Assembly (NCBI GenBank): GCA_002411545.1
Contig: DHTG01000093.1
Location: forward strand, 17,208 to 50,205
From: Bacteroidales bacterium UBA5266
GTDB taxonomy: Bacteria; Bacteroidota; Bacteroidia; Bacteroidales; WCHB1-69
Length of the DNA: 32,998 nt
Direction: 5' to 3'
In this document: positions 8,227 to 16,652 of the stretch, piece by piece
Layout of the letters: the number at the start of each line of letters is the position of its first letter
How positions within the stretch are numbered: position 1 is the first letter of the stretch
The notes under the pieces: model-generated
What the model was told of the DNA's origin: nothing
The model's input: the letters and a program-made list of their open reading frames with translations, nothing else
The model's database searches: none
Program-made: the position numbers and the translations under genes

Positions 8227-9222
8227 TTAAGGAACTTCAATGGTATTGAGTATTGTATTGACAATATCGTCGGTGCTTATGTTTTCGGCTTCCGCTTCAT
8301 AGGTAAGTCCGATGCGATGACGCATTACGGGTAGACATACAGCGCGAATGTCTTCAGGAATCACATAGCCACGTCGTTTGATAAAGGCAAAGGCTTTGGC
8401 TGCCAATGCTAAATTGATAGATGCACGAGGCGATGCTCCATAGTTTATCATATTTTCAAATTTTTTCAATCCGTATTGTGAGGGATAACGAGAGGCAAAT
8501 ACAATGTCGGTGATATAGTTCTCAATTTTTTCATCTACATACACTTCTCTGACCACTTCGCGTGCGTGGATAATGTCTTCGGATTTTAAGCAAGGACTGC
8601 TTTGTTTGTTCTCGCAGCCAATGTTTTGACGTAGAATTTGTTTTTCTTCCTCTTTGCTGGGATAGCCTATGACTACTTTCAGCATAAAGCGGTCGAGTTG
8701 AGCTTCGGGTAAAGGATAGGTTCCTTCTTGTTCGATAGGGTTTTGCGTGGCCATTACTAGAAAAGGCTCGATAAGCTTGTACGACATTTCGCCTAAGGTA
8801 ACCTGCCGTTCCTGCATGGCTTCTAACAGGGCGCTTTGTACTTTAGCCGGAGCTCTGTTGATTTCGTCGGCAAGGATGAAGTTGGCAAATATGGGACCCT
8901 TCTTGACGACAAATTCTTCGTTCTTTTGACTGTAAATCATAGTACCTATTAAATCGGCAGGAAGAAGGTCGGGCGTAAATTGTATTCGACTGAATTTGGC
9001 TTGGATAATTTGAGCTAATGATTTAATGGCTAATGTTTTTGCTAATCCGGGGACGCCTTCTAACAAAATATGTCCGTTCGATAGCAAGCCTATAAATAAT
9101 TGTTCGAGCATGGCTCGTTGACCTACAATTACTTTATTCATCTCCATGTTGATAATATCAACAAAAGAACTTTCTCTTTGAATGCGTTCGTTTAATTCTT
9201 TTATGTCTACTGTATTTGTCAT
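8227..9222 (-). CDS. MoxR-family AAA+ ATPase
   Basis: This 331-residue MoxR-type chaperone ATPase has Walker A at LEGVPGLAKT (about residue 55), Walker B at ILADEINRAPAKVQSALLEA, sensor 1 in VMATQNPIEQEGTYPLPEAQ and the arginine-finger/sensor 2 region YGASPRASINLA. MoxR proteins remodel partner complexes, usually together with a vWA/DUF58 protein, and that partner is encoded immediately downstream. The pair probably forms one transcript. The upstream region (9223-9351) shows no clear -7 motif. Confidence 0.93.
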   Translation of the reverse strand: MTNTVDIKELNERIQRESSFVDIINMEMNKVIVGQRAMLEQLFIGLLSNGHILLEGVPGLAKTLAIKSLAQIIQAKFSRIQFTPDLLPADLIGTMIYSQKNEEFVVKKGPIFANFILADEINRAPAKVQSALLEAMQERQVTLGEMSYKLIEPFLVMATQNPIEQEGTYPLPEAQLDRFMLKVVIGYPSKEEEKQILRQNIGCENKQSSPCLKSEDIIHAREVVREVYVDEKIENYITDIVFASRYPSQYGLKKFENMINYGASPRASINLALAAKAFAFIKRRGYVIPEDIRAVCLPVMRHRIGLTYEAEAENISTDDIVNTILNTIEVP

Positions 9223-9351
9223 AGCGATGTATTTTATATTAATGTGTTTATGAAAAACATACTTACTAACGTAATCCTTTTAAGAATTATTTTTAAAAAA
9301 TTCTTTTTTTTTAGGGGCGATGTAGTAATGTAAGGTGTAATAAGCAGGTTT

Positions 9352-9924
9352 TTAGAAGGAGACACCCAGTTTGAAGCCGGCTGTTAAGGCAAAGATAGAT
9401 TCCGGATTGAAGCCTATATAGCCGTGATGATAATTGCTGTGATTTGCATTGCCCACACCTAATCCCATTCCGGCAAAGATGTCGAAAACAAACCATTTTT
9501 GAACCCATTCATAGCCTCCAACCGAGAGGATCGCTAAACGTGCAACCGAAAGACGTTCAAGTTGTGATGAGGTGTTGTAATAATTATAGGTGTAAGAAGA
9601 GAAGGCTAATTCGGGTTTTACATACCATCCTTGGAGTAGACTATTTTTTTTGGAAGAAAAAATATATTTATATGCCAACCGACAAAGGGCTCCTTTCGCA
9701 TGGTTGTGTTTCAACATATCGAAACCTGCACCGATGATGCCTCCGGTAATTTCGATGCTTTGTGAAGAGAGAAGGTAGCGTTCGTAAGTGATTTTTGTCG
9801 AACCGCTAAATAAGGATAGTATAGTAACTTTTAGGTTGTTTTTTTTGTGGATAGCAGGTATGCTTTGAGCTGAAATGAAACTATAGGCTATGAAGAATAA
9901 TAAAATAAGGTATAGCTTTTTCAT
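9352..9924 (-). CDS. Small outer-membrane beta-barrel-like protein
   Basis: This 190-residue protein has a signal peptide (hydrophobic residues 5-18, cleavage near ISA-QS). The mature part alternates polar and hydrophobic residues and ends in ...KLGVSF, a terminal Phe typical of outer-membrane barrels. Gly/aromatic strand-like stretches (IEITGGIIGAGFDM, VFDIFAGMGLGVG) support an 8-stranded barrel of roughly OmpW/DUF3575 size. I cannot assign a specific family. It lies just beyond the terminator of the gyrA-TPR unit and appears to be a separate transcript. Confidence 0.72.
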   Translation of the reverse strand: MKKLYLILLFFIAYSFISAQSIPAIHKKNNLKVTILSLFSGSTKITYERYLLSSQSIEITGGIIGAGFDMLKHNHAKGALCRLAYKYIFSSKKNSLLQGWYVKPELAFSSYTYNYYNTSSQLERLSVARLAILSVGGYEWVQKWFVFDIFAGMGLGVGNANHSNYHHGYIGFNPESIFALTAGFKLGVSF

Positions 9925-9937
9925 TTCAACTAAAGTA

Positions 9938-9976
9938 AAAAGGAATATGTTCGGCTTGATAAAACATATTCCTTTT
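9938..9976 (-). terminator. Rho-independent terminator after the TPR gene
   Basis: A perfect 14-bp stem (AAAAGGAATATGTT with AACATATTCCTTTT, 11-nt loop 9952-9962) lies 14 bp after the TPR stop codon. On the minus strand the stem ends in a run of five T's. It ends the gyrA-TPR transcript 13 bp before the next gene starts. Confidence 0.82.
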
Positions 9977-9990
9977 GGATGGATGGTAAA

Positions 9991-11163
9991 TTATTTTTGA
10001 TTTAATTTTTCTTCTATTTCCAGCATTTTTTTAGAGAAGATTTCTTCTTCACCTTCCTTCTTGTCAATACGAGGATATACTGTTTTTAACATTATCAAGG
10101 TATTCTTATCTTTGGGGTCTAACTCATGTGCCTTCTCTAAGAGGGGAAGCGCTTTACGTAAGAGTTCTTGGCATTGATCTTGCGCTTTTTTGTATCCTTC
10201 AGCATCATTGATGTCGATAAAATCCAAGCTATTGAAAATATCTACGTAATGGTTGTAATAAGAGTTACCAAGGTTGTAAATGGTATTTACGTCGTCGGGT
10301 TTAGTTTCCATCGCTTTGAGTAAGTATTTTTCGGCATCGTCGTATTTTTTCTGATTGCTTAATGCAGAGCCTAATCCAAAGAGGAGTAAATGATTGTTAG
10401 GGTCTTTGTCTAAAGCATCGTCCATTAGTGTGGTAGCTTCATCTACATTGCCCGCCCACATTAATAATACTGCTTTGTTAATGATAAAGTTAATGTCGAA
10501 GATAGTGTCTTTTTCACGTGCGTTGATTGCTTTCAATGCGTTGACGGTATCGTTTTCTTCTTTATAGATATTTGCCAAGCGATAATAGGGGTCAAACATT
10601 TTAGTTTTTCTTTTCACTAAGAAGCTGTATCTTTCTTTGGCTACGTCTTTTTTATTTGTCAATTCAGCAGCAAGGCCAAGGATGTAGTTGGCCGCTTCGC
10701 TGTTTGTATTGCTTTTGTATGATTTTTCGGCGTAAGTGTATGCCTTGTTAAAATCATTTTTTCTGATGTGTTGAATAGCATCGTTATATAATAGGTCGGA
10801 ACAAAACATAAGACCTTGGGCAGGGGTTGCAATTCCCATGGAGGGGACTCGAATCTCTTTGTCAAGTTGCAAAGCTTTGAGATAAGCGTCGTAAGCAATT
10901 TCTGCACAATTATCACAGAGTGATTTGTATGCAGGATCTTGAGTAGAGGCCAATTGTAAATAGATATTTCCACGATATAACCATGTTTTGGCATCGTTTT
11001 TTGTATCCTCGAATGTAATGGCTTTATCGATAGATGATTTTGCTCTGTCCCAATATTGATTCAAATAATGATTATAAGCACTGCTAACATCTCTTTTACC
11101 GCTTTGTGAATAACCGGTAGTTAAAATTGTTAAACTTGCGATTAATAAAACTAATTTTCTCAT
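9991..11163 (-). CDS. Secreted tetratricopeptide-repeat protein
   Basis: This 390-residue protein has a signal peptide (MRKLVLLIASLTILTTGYSQ) and is exported. At least five TPR-like helical repeats follow, clearest at about residues 220-330 (DEATTLMDDALDKDPNNHLL, then KKYDDAEKYLLKAMETKPDD and VNTIYNLGNSYY). TPR proteins mediate protein contacts, so it may scaffold an envelope complex. Similar proteins are common in Bacteroidetes but I do not know a defined function. It starts 12 bp after the gyrA stop, so it is co-transcribed with gyrA, and a strong hairpin ends the unit. Confidence 0.88.
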   Translation of the reverse strand: MRKLVLLIASLTILTTGYSQSGKRDVSSAYNHYLNQYWDRAKSSIDKAITFEDTKNDAKTWLYRGNIYLQLASTQDPAYKSLCDNCAEIAYDAYLKALQLDKEIRVPSMGIATPAQGLMFCSDLLYNDAIQHIRKNDFNKAYTYAEKSYKSNTNSEAANYILGLAAELTNKKDVAKERYSFLVKRKTKMFDPYYRLANIYKEENDTVNALKAINAREKDTIFDINFIINKAVLLMWAGNVDEATTLMDDALDKDPNNHLLLFGLGSALSNQKKYDDAEKYLLKAMETKPDDVNTIYNLGNSYYNHYVDIFNSLDFIDINDAEGYKKAQDQCQELLRKALPLLEKAHELDPKDKNTLIMLKTVYPRIDKKEGEEEIFSKKMLEIEEKLNQK

Positions 11164-11175
11164 GTTATTTGTTAT

Positions 11176-13701
11176 TTAATTATCATTGTTATTGTTTTCA
11201 ACTGTATTATCTTGTTCTTGATTGATATCTTCTGTTTCTTTTTCATCTTCGGAAGGGACTTGAGTTACCGCAGCTATGACGTCATCTTCGTTTAAATTGA
11301 TGAGTTTTACTCCTTGAGTAGCTCTTCCTACAACGCGTAAATCGGCTACTTTCATACGAATAATAATGCCGCTGCGGTTTATGATCATCAAATCATCTTG
11401 GTCGTTCACGTTCTTAATGGCGATTAAATTTCCGGTTTTCGGAGTTATATTTATAGTTATAACTCCTTTACCACCTCTATTGGTTTCACGGTAATCATCC
11501 AAAGAAGAACGTTTGCCAAAGCCGTTTTCAGATACCACTAAAATATCATCCGCTTTATTACCATTGTTTTGATTCACACAAATCATGCCAATTACTTTGT
11601 CGTTGGAATTGGCTAATGTTATTCCTTTCACTCCCGCAGCAATACGGCCGGTAGGACGGACTTTCTTCTCGTCGAAGCGTATGGCTTTGCCTGAGTGTAG
11701 CGCCATCATAATGATTGAATTGCCATCAGTAAGCTTAGCTTCAAGTAGGTTGTCTCCATCGCGAATGATGATGGCATTGATGCCGTTTTGGCGAGGACGA
11801 GAGTAGGCTTTTAGTGTTGTTTTCTTAATGGTTCCTTTTTCCGTACAAAGAATAATATAATTATTGTTGATGTATTCTTGGTCGGTTAGATTTGTTACAT
11901 TTATAACGGCCTTGACCTTATCATCGGCTTCTATGTTGATTAGATTTTGAATAGCGCGTCCTTTTGATGTTTTGGATCCTTCGGGGATTTCGAACACGCG
12001 CAACCAATAGCATCTTCCTTTTTCGGTAAAGAATAATAAGTAGTTGTGGTTTGTTGCTGTGTATAAGTGTTCGATAAAATCAGTTTCGCGAGCATCGGAA
12101 CCGCGGGAGCCCTTTCCGCCTCTGTTTTGTACTTTATATTCACGCAGGCTGGTTCGTTTAATATATCCCATGTGTGAAATGGTAATGATTACGTCTTCGT
12201 CGGAAATAGTGTCTTCTATTCTAAAATCGCTGGCGGTGTATTCTATGTTACTTTTAGGTTCATCGCCATATTTTTCTTTTATTTCAAGAAGCTCTTCTTT
12301 GATTACCTCCATGCGCATGTCTTCGTCAGCCAAGAGACGAGTTAGGTAGTCAATGCGTTCTTGAAGCTCATCGTATTCTTTCTGAAGTTTTTCTTTTTCA
12401 AGTCCTACTAATTGACGTAAGCGCATTTCAACGATAGCTGCTGCTTGTAATTCGGAGAAAGCCCATTTTTCGACAAGTCCGTTGCGTGCTTCTTCAACAC
12501 TCATGGAAGCGCGTATGTGTTGGATGATTTCATCGATAATGTCGAGCGCTTTTAATAATCCTTCGAGTATATGAGCGCGTTCTTGTGCTTTACGCAGATC
12601 GTATTTTGAACGACGTATCACCACCTCGTGTCTATGTTCTACGAAATAATGTATAAGATCTTTTAGATTTAAGGTTAACGGACGACCGTTCACTAATGCT
12701 ACGTTGTTTACGCTGAATGAAGTTTGAAGGGGTGAAAATTGATATAGTTTGTTAATAATCACATTGCTGACGGCATCTCTCTTGAGTTCCAATACAATGC
12801 GTATTTCCTTTTTCGATTCGTCTCTTATCTCTGCTATGCCTTCAATTTTTCCGTCTTTAACCAAATCGGCAATCTTTCGCACCATATCCGATTTGTTTAC
12901 TTGGTAGGGAATGGTTTGAATCACAAGACGTTCTTTCCCATGTGAATGGTCTACGATTTCTGTCATCACATCGCCTCTCATCAGAATACGGCCTTTCCCG
13001 GTATGATAAGCATCCTTCACGCCATCATAGCCGTAAATCGTACATCCCGTAGGGAAATCAGGAGCTTTGATGTATTTCATCAATCCTTCAATGCTAATTT
13101 CTTTGTTGTCGATATAGGCAATGATTCCATCGATGATTTCACTTAAATTGTGCGGAGGCATATTGGTAGCCATACCTACAGCTATACCCGAAGAACCGTT
13201 AATCAATAGATTGGGTATTTTAGCCGGTAAAACGGTTGGTTCTTTGAGAGAGTCATCGAAATTATTTTGAAAATCAACAGTTTCTTTATCAATATCAACC
13301 AGCATTTCTTCAGCGATTTTTTTCATGCGGGCTTCTGTATATCGCATTGCTGCCGGTCCATCGCCATCGATAGAACCGAAGTTCCCTTGCCCGTCGACCA
13401 AAGTATATCGTAATGACCAATCTTGTGCCATACGAACCATGGCATCGTATACGGCAGTATCACCATGAGGATGATATTTACCAAGTACTTCCCCTACAAT
13501 TCTGGCTGATTTTTTTGTGGGACTGCTTGATAAGATTTTAGTGTCCCACATGGCATACATAATTCTTCTATGCACAGGTTTAAATCCATCTCTAACATCC
13601 GGTAAGGCTCTTGATACGATAACCGACATGGAATAATCTATATAAGCCGATTTCATTTGCTTTTCGATGTTTACCGGAACAATTCTCGCTCTTTCTTGCA
13701 T
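11176..13701 (-). CDS. gyrA: DNA gyrase subunit A
   Basis: This 841-residue protein is the DNA-cleaving and wrapping subunit of gyrase. The winged-helix core has the catalytic Tyr121 in [10 protein letters not shown]. The quinolone-resistance region reads [17 protein letters not shown], with Thr82 at the position of E. coli Ser83 and Asp86 at Asp87. The GyrA box QNRGGKG at about residue 525 distinguishes it from ParC, and the six-bladed C-terminal beta-pinwheel follows to about residue 810. The protein ends in an acidic/Asn-rich tail ([20 protein letters not shown]) that may modulate wrapping. It heads an operon with the downstream TPR gene. Confidence 0.96.
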   Translation of the reverse strand: MQERARIVPVNIEKQMKSAYIDYSMSVIVSRALPDVRDGFKPVHRRIMYAMWDTKILSSSPTKKSARIVGEVLGKYHPHGDTAVYDAMVRMAQDWSLRYTLVDGQGNFGSIDGDGPAAMRYTEARMKKIAEEMLVDIDKETVDFQNNFDDSLKEPTVLPAKIPNLLINGSSGIAVGMATNMPPHNLSEIIDGIIAYIDNKEISIEGLMKYIKAPDFPTGCTIYGYDGVKDAYHTGKGRILMRGDVMTEIVDHSHGKERLVIQTIPYQVNKSDMVRKIADLVKDGKIEGIAEIRDESKKEIRIVLELKRDAVSNVIINKLYQFSPLQTSFSVNNVALVNGRPLTLNLKDLIHYFVEHRHEVVIRRSKYDLRKAQERAHILEGLLKALDIIDEIIQHIRASMSVEEARNGLVEKWAFSELQAAAIVEMRLRQLVGLEKEKLQKEYDELQERIDYLTRLLADEDMRMEVIKEELLEIKEKYGDEPKSNIEYTASDFRIEDTISDEDVIITISHMGYIKRTSLREYKVQNRGGKGSRGSDARETDFIEHLYTATNHNYLLFFTEKGRCYWLRVFEIPEGSKTSKGRAIQNLINIEADDKVKAVINVTNLTDQEYINNNYIILCTEKGTIKKTTLKAYSRPRQNGINAIIIRDGDNLLEAKLTDGNSIIMMALHSGKAIRFDEKKVRPTGRIAAGVKGITLANSNDKVIGMICVNQNNGNKADDILVVSENGFGKRSSLDDYRETNRGGKGVITINITPKTGNLIAIKNVNDQDDLMIINRSGIIIRMKVADLRVVGRATQGVKLINLNEDDVIAAVTQVPSEDEKETEDINQEQDNTVENNNNDN

Positions 13702-13759
13702 GTTGTTTTGTTACTAATGTTTTTATTATCAATAAAATATTGTTTGTATAATTTGTATA

Positions 13760-13767
13760 CGAAAGTA
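13760..13767 (-). promoter_or_regulatory. Weak candidate -7 element upstream of gyrA
   Basis: TACTTTCG on the minus strand differs from TAnnTTTG at one base and lies 58 bp before the gyrA ATG. No convincing -33 element was found, so this is a weak call. Confidence 0.3.
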
Positions 13768-13992
13768 CACAAAAAATGCACATGGATGCTTGTTTTTCTT
13801 TATCTTTTTCTATATTGTTTCCATAAAACAGTATAAGTTGAGCTTAAGAAACAAAATCATACGAAAACAGTGTTTTTTTGAATCTTTTATATTGCGAATC
13901 ATGATTTCATATTCTTGTCAGAAACACATTTTCAGTAAGGTGGAATGGAGTTGTAGTTAGGTCGCTTATGGATTTTTTTGTGGAAAATCAAT

Positions 13993-14028
13993 AAAAAAAG
14001 AGGATGTCGTTTTATGGACACCCCCTTT
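13993..14028 (-). terminator. Rho-independent terminator of the ferredoxin gene
   Basis: Read on the minus strand, AAAGGGGGTGTC (14028-14017) pairs with GACATCCTCTTT (14008-13997), using two G-U pairs, with an 8-nt loop followed by a run of T's to 13993. On the plus strand the same two positions are A-C mismatches, so the hairpin works for the minus strand only. It starts about 20 bp after the ferredoxin stop. Confidence 0.85.
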
Positions 14029-14047
14029 ATTGTTGGTATGAGTTTAT

Positions 14048-14218
14048 TTATTCAGGATGAATAGCTTCTACCGGGCATACATCTGCGCATGCACCACAAT
14101 CTATACATTCGTCTGGATTTATGGAATATACATCTCCTTCAGAGATAGCTTCCACGGGACACTCACTGATACATGTACCACAAGCAGTACACAATTCTGG
14201 ATCAATTTTATAAGCCAT
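14048..14218 (-). CDS. 2[4Fe-4S] ferredoxin
   Basis: This 56-residue protein starts at the ATG at 14218. It has two clostridial-type cluster motifs, each CxxCxxCxxxCP: CTACGTCISECP near residue 10 and CIDCGACADVCP near residue 38. Each cluster takes the last Cys from the other motif. It is a small, acidic soluble electron carrier of about -400 mV type, used with enzymes such as pyruvate:ferredoxin oxidoreductase in anaerobic metabolism. It is monocistronic, with its own -7 element upstream and hairpin downstream. The rubrerythrin gene lies about 105 bp upstream on the same strand and may use such a carrier. Confidence 0.95.
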   Translation of the reverse strand: MAYKIDPELCTACGTCISECPVEAISEGDVYSINPDECIDCGACADVCPVEAIHPE

Positions 14219-14255
14219 GATTATAATATTTTATATGTTTATAATAATTCAGCTG

Positions 14256-14263
14256 CAAAGTTA
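14256..14263 (-). promoter_or_regulatory. Predicted -7 element of the ferredoxin gene
   Basis: TAACTTTG followed by C on the minus strand is an exact TAnnTTTG match, 37 bp upstream of the ferredoxin ATG. A TTTG lies 16 nt further upstream (14283-14280), shorter than the usual 19-21 nt spacing. Confidence 0.55.
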
Positions 14264-14324
14264 GTATGTTTATTAATACCAAAGGCTGTTTTTAACAAAA
14301 ATTTTAAAAATCTTTGGAAATAGC

Positions 14325-14903
14325 TTAGTAATTTTCGGTTTTTAGTTCAAAATAAGCTAAGGGATGTTCGCATGAAGGGCACATGTTTAATGCTTTGGGT
14401 CCTTCATGAACAAATCCGCAGTTACGACAAACCCATTTAACAGGTTGAGTCCGTTCAAAAACTTTCCCGGCTTTAACATTGTCTAATAATTTTCGGTAAC
14501 GGTCTTCGTGCATGGTTTCAGCTTTGGCAATGACTCTGAATTTAGCAGCTATTTTTGGAAATCCTTCTTCATCGGCAATTTTAGCAAACTCAGGATAAAG
14601 TTTAGTCCACTCTTCATTTTCCCCTTCAGCAGCGGCTAAAAGGTTTTCTTGAGTCGTGCCAATAATGCCGGCAGGATACATGGCTGTAATTTCGACCATG
14701 CCTCCTTCTAAAAATTTAAAGAATTGTTTGGCATGTTGTTCCTCTTGGGCTGCCGTTTCTTCAAAAATGGCTGCTATTTGTTCATACCCTTCTTTTTTTG
14801 CTGCTTTGGCAAAAAATACGTATCTGTTTTTTGCTTGCGATTCTCCGGCGAAAGCAGCTAATAAATTCTTTTCTGTACGTGTGTTTTTAATACTCTTTTC
14901 CAT
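14325..14903 (-). CDS. rbr: Rubrerythrin
   Basis: This 192-residue protein reduces hydrogen peroxide in anaerobes using a non-haem di-iron site. The N-terminal ferritin-like four-helix domain (about 1-145) has the expected carboxylate/His ligands (ESQAKNRY, EETAAQEEQHAKQF, ENEEWTKLYPEF, AKAETMHEDRY). The C-terminal rubredoxin-like domain has two CxxC pairs (WVCRNCGF and MCPSCEHP) that hold one iron. Size and domain order are standard. It is divergent from the transketolase gene and lies upstream of the ferredoxin gene; ferredoxin or rubredoxin would supply electrons. Confidence 0.96.
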   Translation of the reverse strand: MEKSIKNTRTEKNLLAAFAGESQAKNRYVFFAKAAKKEGYEQIAAIFEETAAQEEQHAKQFFKFLEGGMVEITAMYPAGIIGTTQENLLAAAEGENEEWTKLYPEFAKIADEEGFPKIAAKFRVIAKAETMHEDRYRKLLDNVKAGKVFERTQPVKWVCRNCGFVHEGPKALNMCPSCEHPLAYFELKTENY

Positions 14904-15030
14904 ATCTATAATTTAATTCTATTTATTTTATTGAGATTCGGTAAATATATTAGTAAAACGTTACTTTTATTGAGTTGTTCAAAGCTGAAAAATTATTTAT
15001 GAAAACAACTAAATACATTGAAATAAATTT

Positions 15031-15038
15031 TAACTTTG
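15031..15038 (+). promoter_or_regulatory. Predicted -7 element of the transketolase gene
   Basis: TAACTTTG followed by C is an exact TAnnTTTG match ending 23 bp before the ATG at 15062. If it is used, transcription starts after the alternative upstream ATG at 14975, which supports the shorter protein. No clear -33 element is seen. Confidence 0.6.
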
Positions 15039-15061
15039 CAATACAAAAAATAAAGATAATC

Positions 15062-15916
15062 ATGATTAAAAAAGAAAGAGTTACAGAGTTGGAAAAAAAA
15101 GCTACCCAGTCGAGAAGAGATATTTTGCGTATGGTACATGCTGCACAATCGGGGCATCCCGGGGGCTCTTTAGGTTGTATAGATTTTTTAACTGCTTTGT
15201 TTTCGGAAGTCATGCAACGTAATCCTAAAGATTTTACCATCGATGGGAAAAACCAAGATATGTTTTTTATATCGAATGGACATATTACTCCGGGTTTATA
15301 CAGTGCTTTAGCACGTGCAGGATATTTTGACGTGAAGGAATTGGATACATTCCGAAAATTAGATTCCCGTTTACAAGGTCATCCATCCTCTCATATACAA
15401 TTGCCCGGTGTACACATTGCTTCGGGTTCACTGGGACAGGGAACTTCGGTGGCAGTAGGTGCTGCTCAAGCTAAAAAATTAAATAAGGACCCACATTTGG
15501 TTTATGTACTTACAGGAGATGGTGAATTACAAGAAGGACAAAATTGGGAAGCTTTTATGTATGCAGGAGCCAAAAAAGTAGATAATCTTATTTTAACCGT
15601 TGATTATAATCAAAAACAAATCGATGGTCCACTTGATAGCGTACTCGATTTAGGCGATTTAGCTGCTAAATTTAAGGCTTTTGGTTGGACTGTACTCCAA
15701 GGTAATGGAAACAATATACAGGAAGTACTCAATCTCTTAGCCCAAGCTAAAGAAGCAAGCGGTAAATCAAAACCCGTTGTTTTTATTATGCATACTGAAA
15801 TGGGATATGGCGTAGATTTTATGATGGGTACTCATAAGTGGCATGGTACACCTCCCAATGATGAACAATTCGCTAATGCGATGAGTCAAATCGAAGAGAC
15901 TTTAGGAGATTATTAA
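15062..15916 (+). CDS. Transketolase, N-terminal (TPP-binding) subunit
   Basis: This 284-residue protein is the thiamine-diphosphate-binding half of a split transketolase. The GHPGGSLG motif (residues 31-38) contacts the cofactor, and GDGELQEGQNWEA is the TPP/Mg motif with the normal Asn later (VDYNQ). The full enzyme transfers two-carbon units in the non-oxidative pentose phosphate pathway and needs a C-terminal subunit, which is normally encoded immediately downstream. Here the next gene is grpE, so the partner must be elsewhere. The start at 15062 is chosen because it lies just after a -7 motif and MIKKERVTELE fits the family. Confidence 0.92.
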   Translation: MIKKERVTELEKKATQSRRDILRMVHAAQSGHPGGSLGCIDFLTALFSEVMQRNPKDFTIDGKNQDMFFISNGHITPGLYSALARAGYFDVKELDTFRKLDSRLQGHPSSHIQLPGVHIASGSLGQGTSVAVGAAQAKKLNKDPHLVYVLTGDGELQEGQNWEAFMYAGAKKVDNLILTVDYNQKQIDGPLDSVLDLGDLAAKFKAFGWTVLQGNGNNIQEVLNLLAQAKEASGKSKPVVFIMHTEMGYGVDFMMGTHKWHGTPPNDEQFANAMSQIEETLGDY

Positions 15917-15947
15917 TAAAAAACTTTATTAGACAAAGCCAAAGCGC

Positions 15948-15962
15948 CTGCCTTTTTGTCAG
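15948..15962. promoter_or_regulatory. Small palindrome upstream of grpE, possible regulator site
   Basis: CTGCCTTTTTGTCAG is an imperfect dyad (CTGnC-N5-GnCAG) centred about 45 bp upstream of the projected grpE transcription start. It is not a CIRCE element. It could bind an activator or a repressor; this is inferred from symmetry and position only. Confidence 0.35.
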
Positions 15963-15972
15963 CATTCTCATG

Positions 15973-15990
15973 TTTGGCAGATTATTTGCC
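15973..15990 (+). promoter_or_regulatory. Sigma-54-like -24/-12 promoter for grpE-dnaJ
   Basis: TTTGGCAGATTATTTGCC has GG (15976-15977) and GC (15988-15989) separated by exactly 10 bp, matching the TTGGCAC-N-TTGC pattern of sigma-54 promoters. The predicted start is near 16001, 16 bp before the grpE ATG. A chance match in AT-rich DNA is possible. Confidence 0.45.
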
Positions 15991-16016
15991 TATTTAACAG
16001 CAAAATTGGAAAAGAT

Positions 16017-16646
16017 ATGGAGGAAAAGAAAATAAATACAGAAAATCAAGATACTATCAACGAAGCTCAAGTTTCAACGGAAGAAAATCAAAATCAAGAG
16101 ATTCAAAACAACCCGGAAACCTCAGAAAAGTCGAAACGAAGCAATGTATTTGCTAAAAAAGAAAAGAAATCACAACAACTTGAAGAACTTAAAGCCGCTA
16201 ATGAAAAGCTACAAAGCGAAAAGGTTGAATTACAGGATAAGTTTTTACGGTTGTATTCTGAATTTGACAACTATCGTAAACGTACACAAAAAGAAAAACT
16301 TGATATCATAAAAAATGCTTCGGAAAACATAATTACTTGTTTATTGCCTATTATTGATGATATGGAAAGAGCCATAGCCTTTAATGAAAACAACGAAGTG
16401 GATGAAACAAGCATCAAAGAAGGGATGTGCTTAATCCTTCAAAAATTAAAAACCATGCTTACACAAAAAGGACTGGCTGAAATAAAAACAGAAAATGAGT
16501 TATTCTGTACTGATTTTCATGAAGCCATATCGACAGTCCCAGCACAGAATGAAGAAGAGAAAGGAAAGATTTTGAAGGAGATTCAAAAAGGATACACCCT
16601 GAATGATAAAGTGATACGTTATTCAAAAGTAATTATTTATCAATAA
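16017..16646 (+). CDS. grpE: Nucleotide exchange factor GrpE
   Basis: This 209-residue protein releases ADP from DnaK. It has a charged, disordered N-terminus (about residues 1-50), a long coiled coil (LEELKAANEKLQSEKVELQD, about 58-85), then the GrpE head region with FLRLYSEFDNYRKRTQKEK and LLPIIDDMERAI. The C-terminus has the beta-wing signature DFHEAISTVPA and GYTLNDKVIRYSKVII. It is 6 bp upstream of dnaJ in a two-gene operon. dnaK itself is not in the window. Confidence 0.95.
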   Translation: MEEKKINTENQDTINEAQVSTEENQNQEIQNNPETSEKSKRSNVFAKKEKKSQQLEELKAANEKLQSEKVELQDKFLRLYSEFDNYRKRTQKEKLDIIKNASENIITCLLPIIDDMERAIAFNENNEVDETSIKEGMCLILQKLKTMLTQKGLAEIKTENELFCTDFHEAISTVPAQNEEEKGKILKEIQKGYTLNDKVIRYSKVIIYQ

Positions 16647-16652
16647 GAAACA

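Larger units (their letters stand above)
13702..14047. other. 345-bp intergenic region between gyrA and the ferredoxin gene
   Basis: It contains the candidate gyrA -7 element (13760-13767) and the ferredoxin terminator (13993-14028). The middle 225 bp is AT-rich and I see no gene, repeat or structured RNA in it. Confidence 0.55.

Noticed and set aside
15914-15931. AT-only hairpin (TAATAAA/TTTATTA) as a transketolase terminator
   Set aside because: A 7-bp all-AT stem without GC pairs is too weak to support a terminator call.
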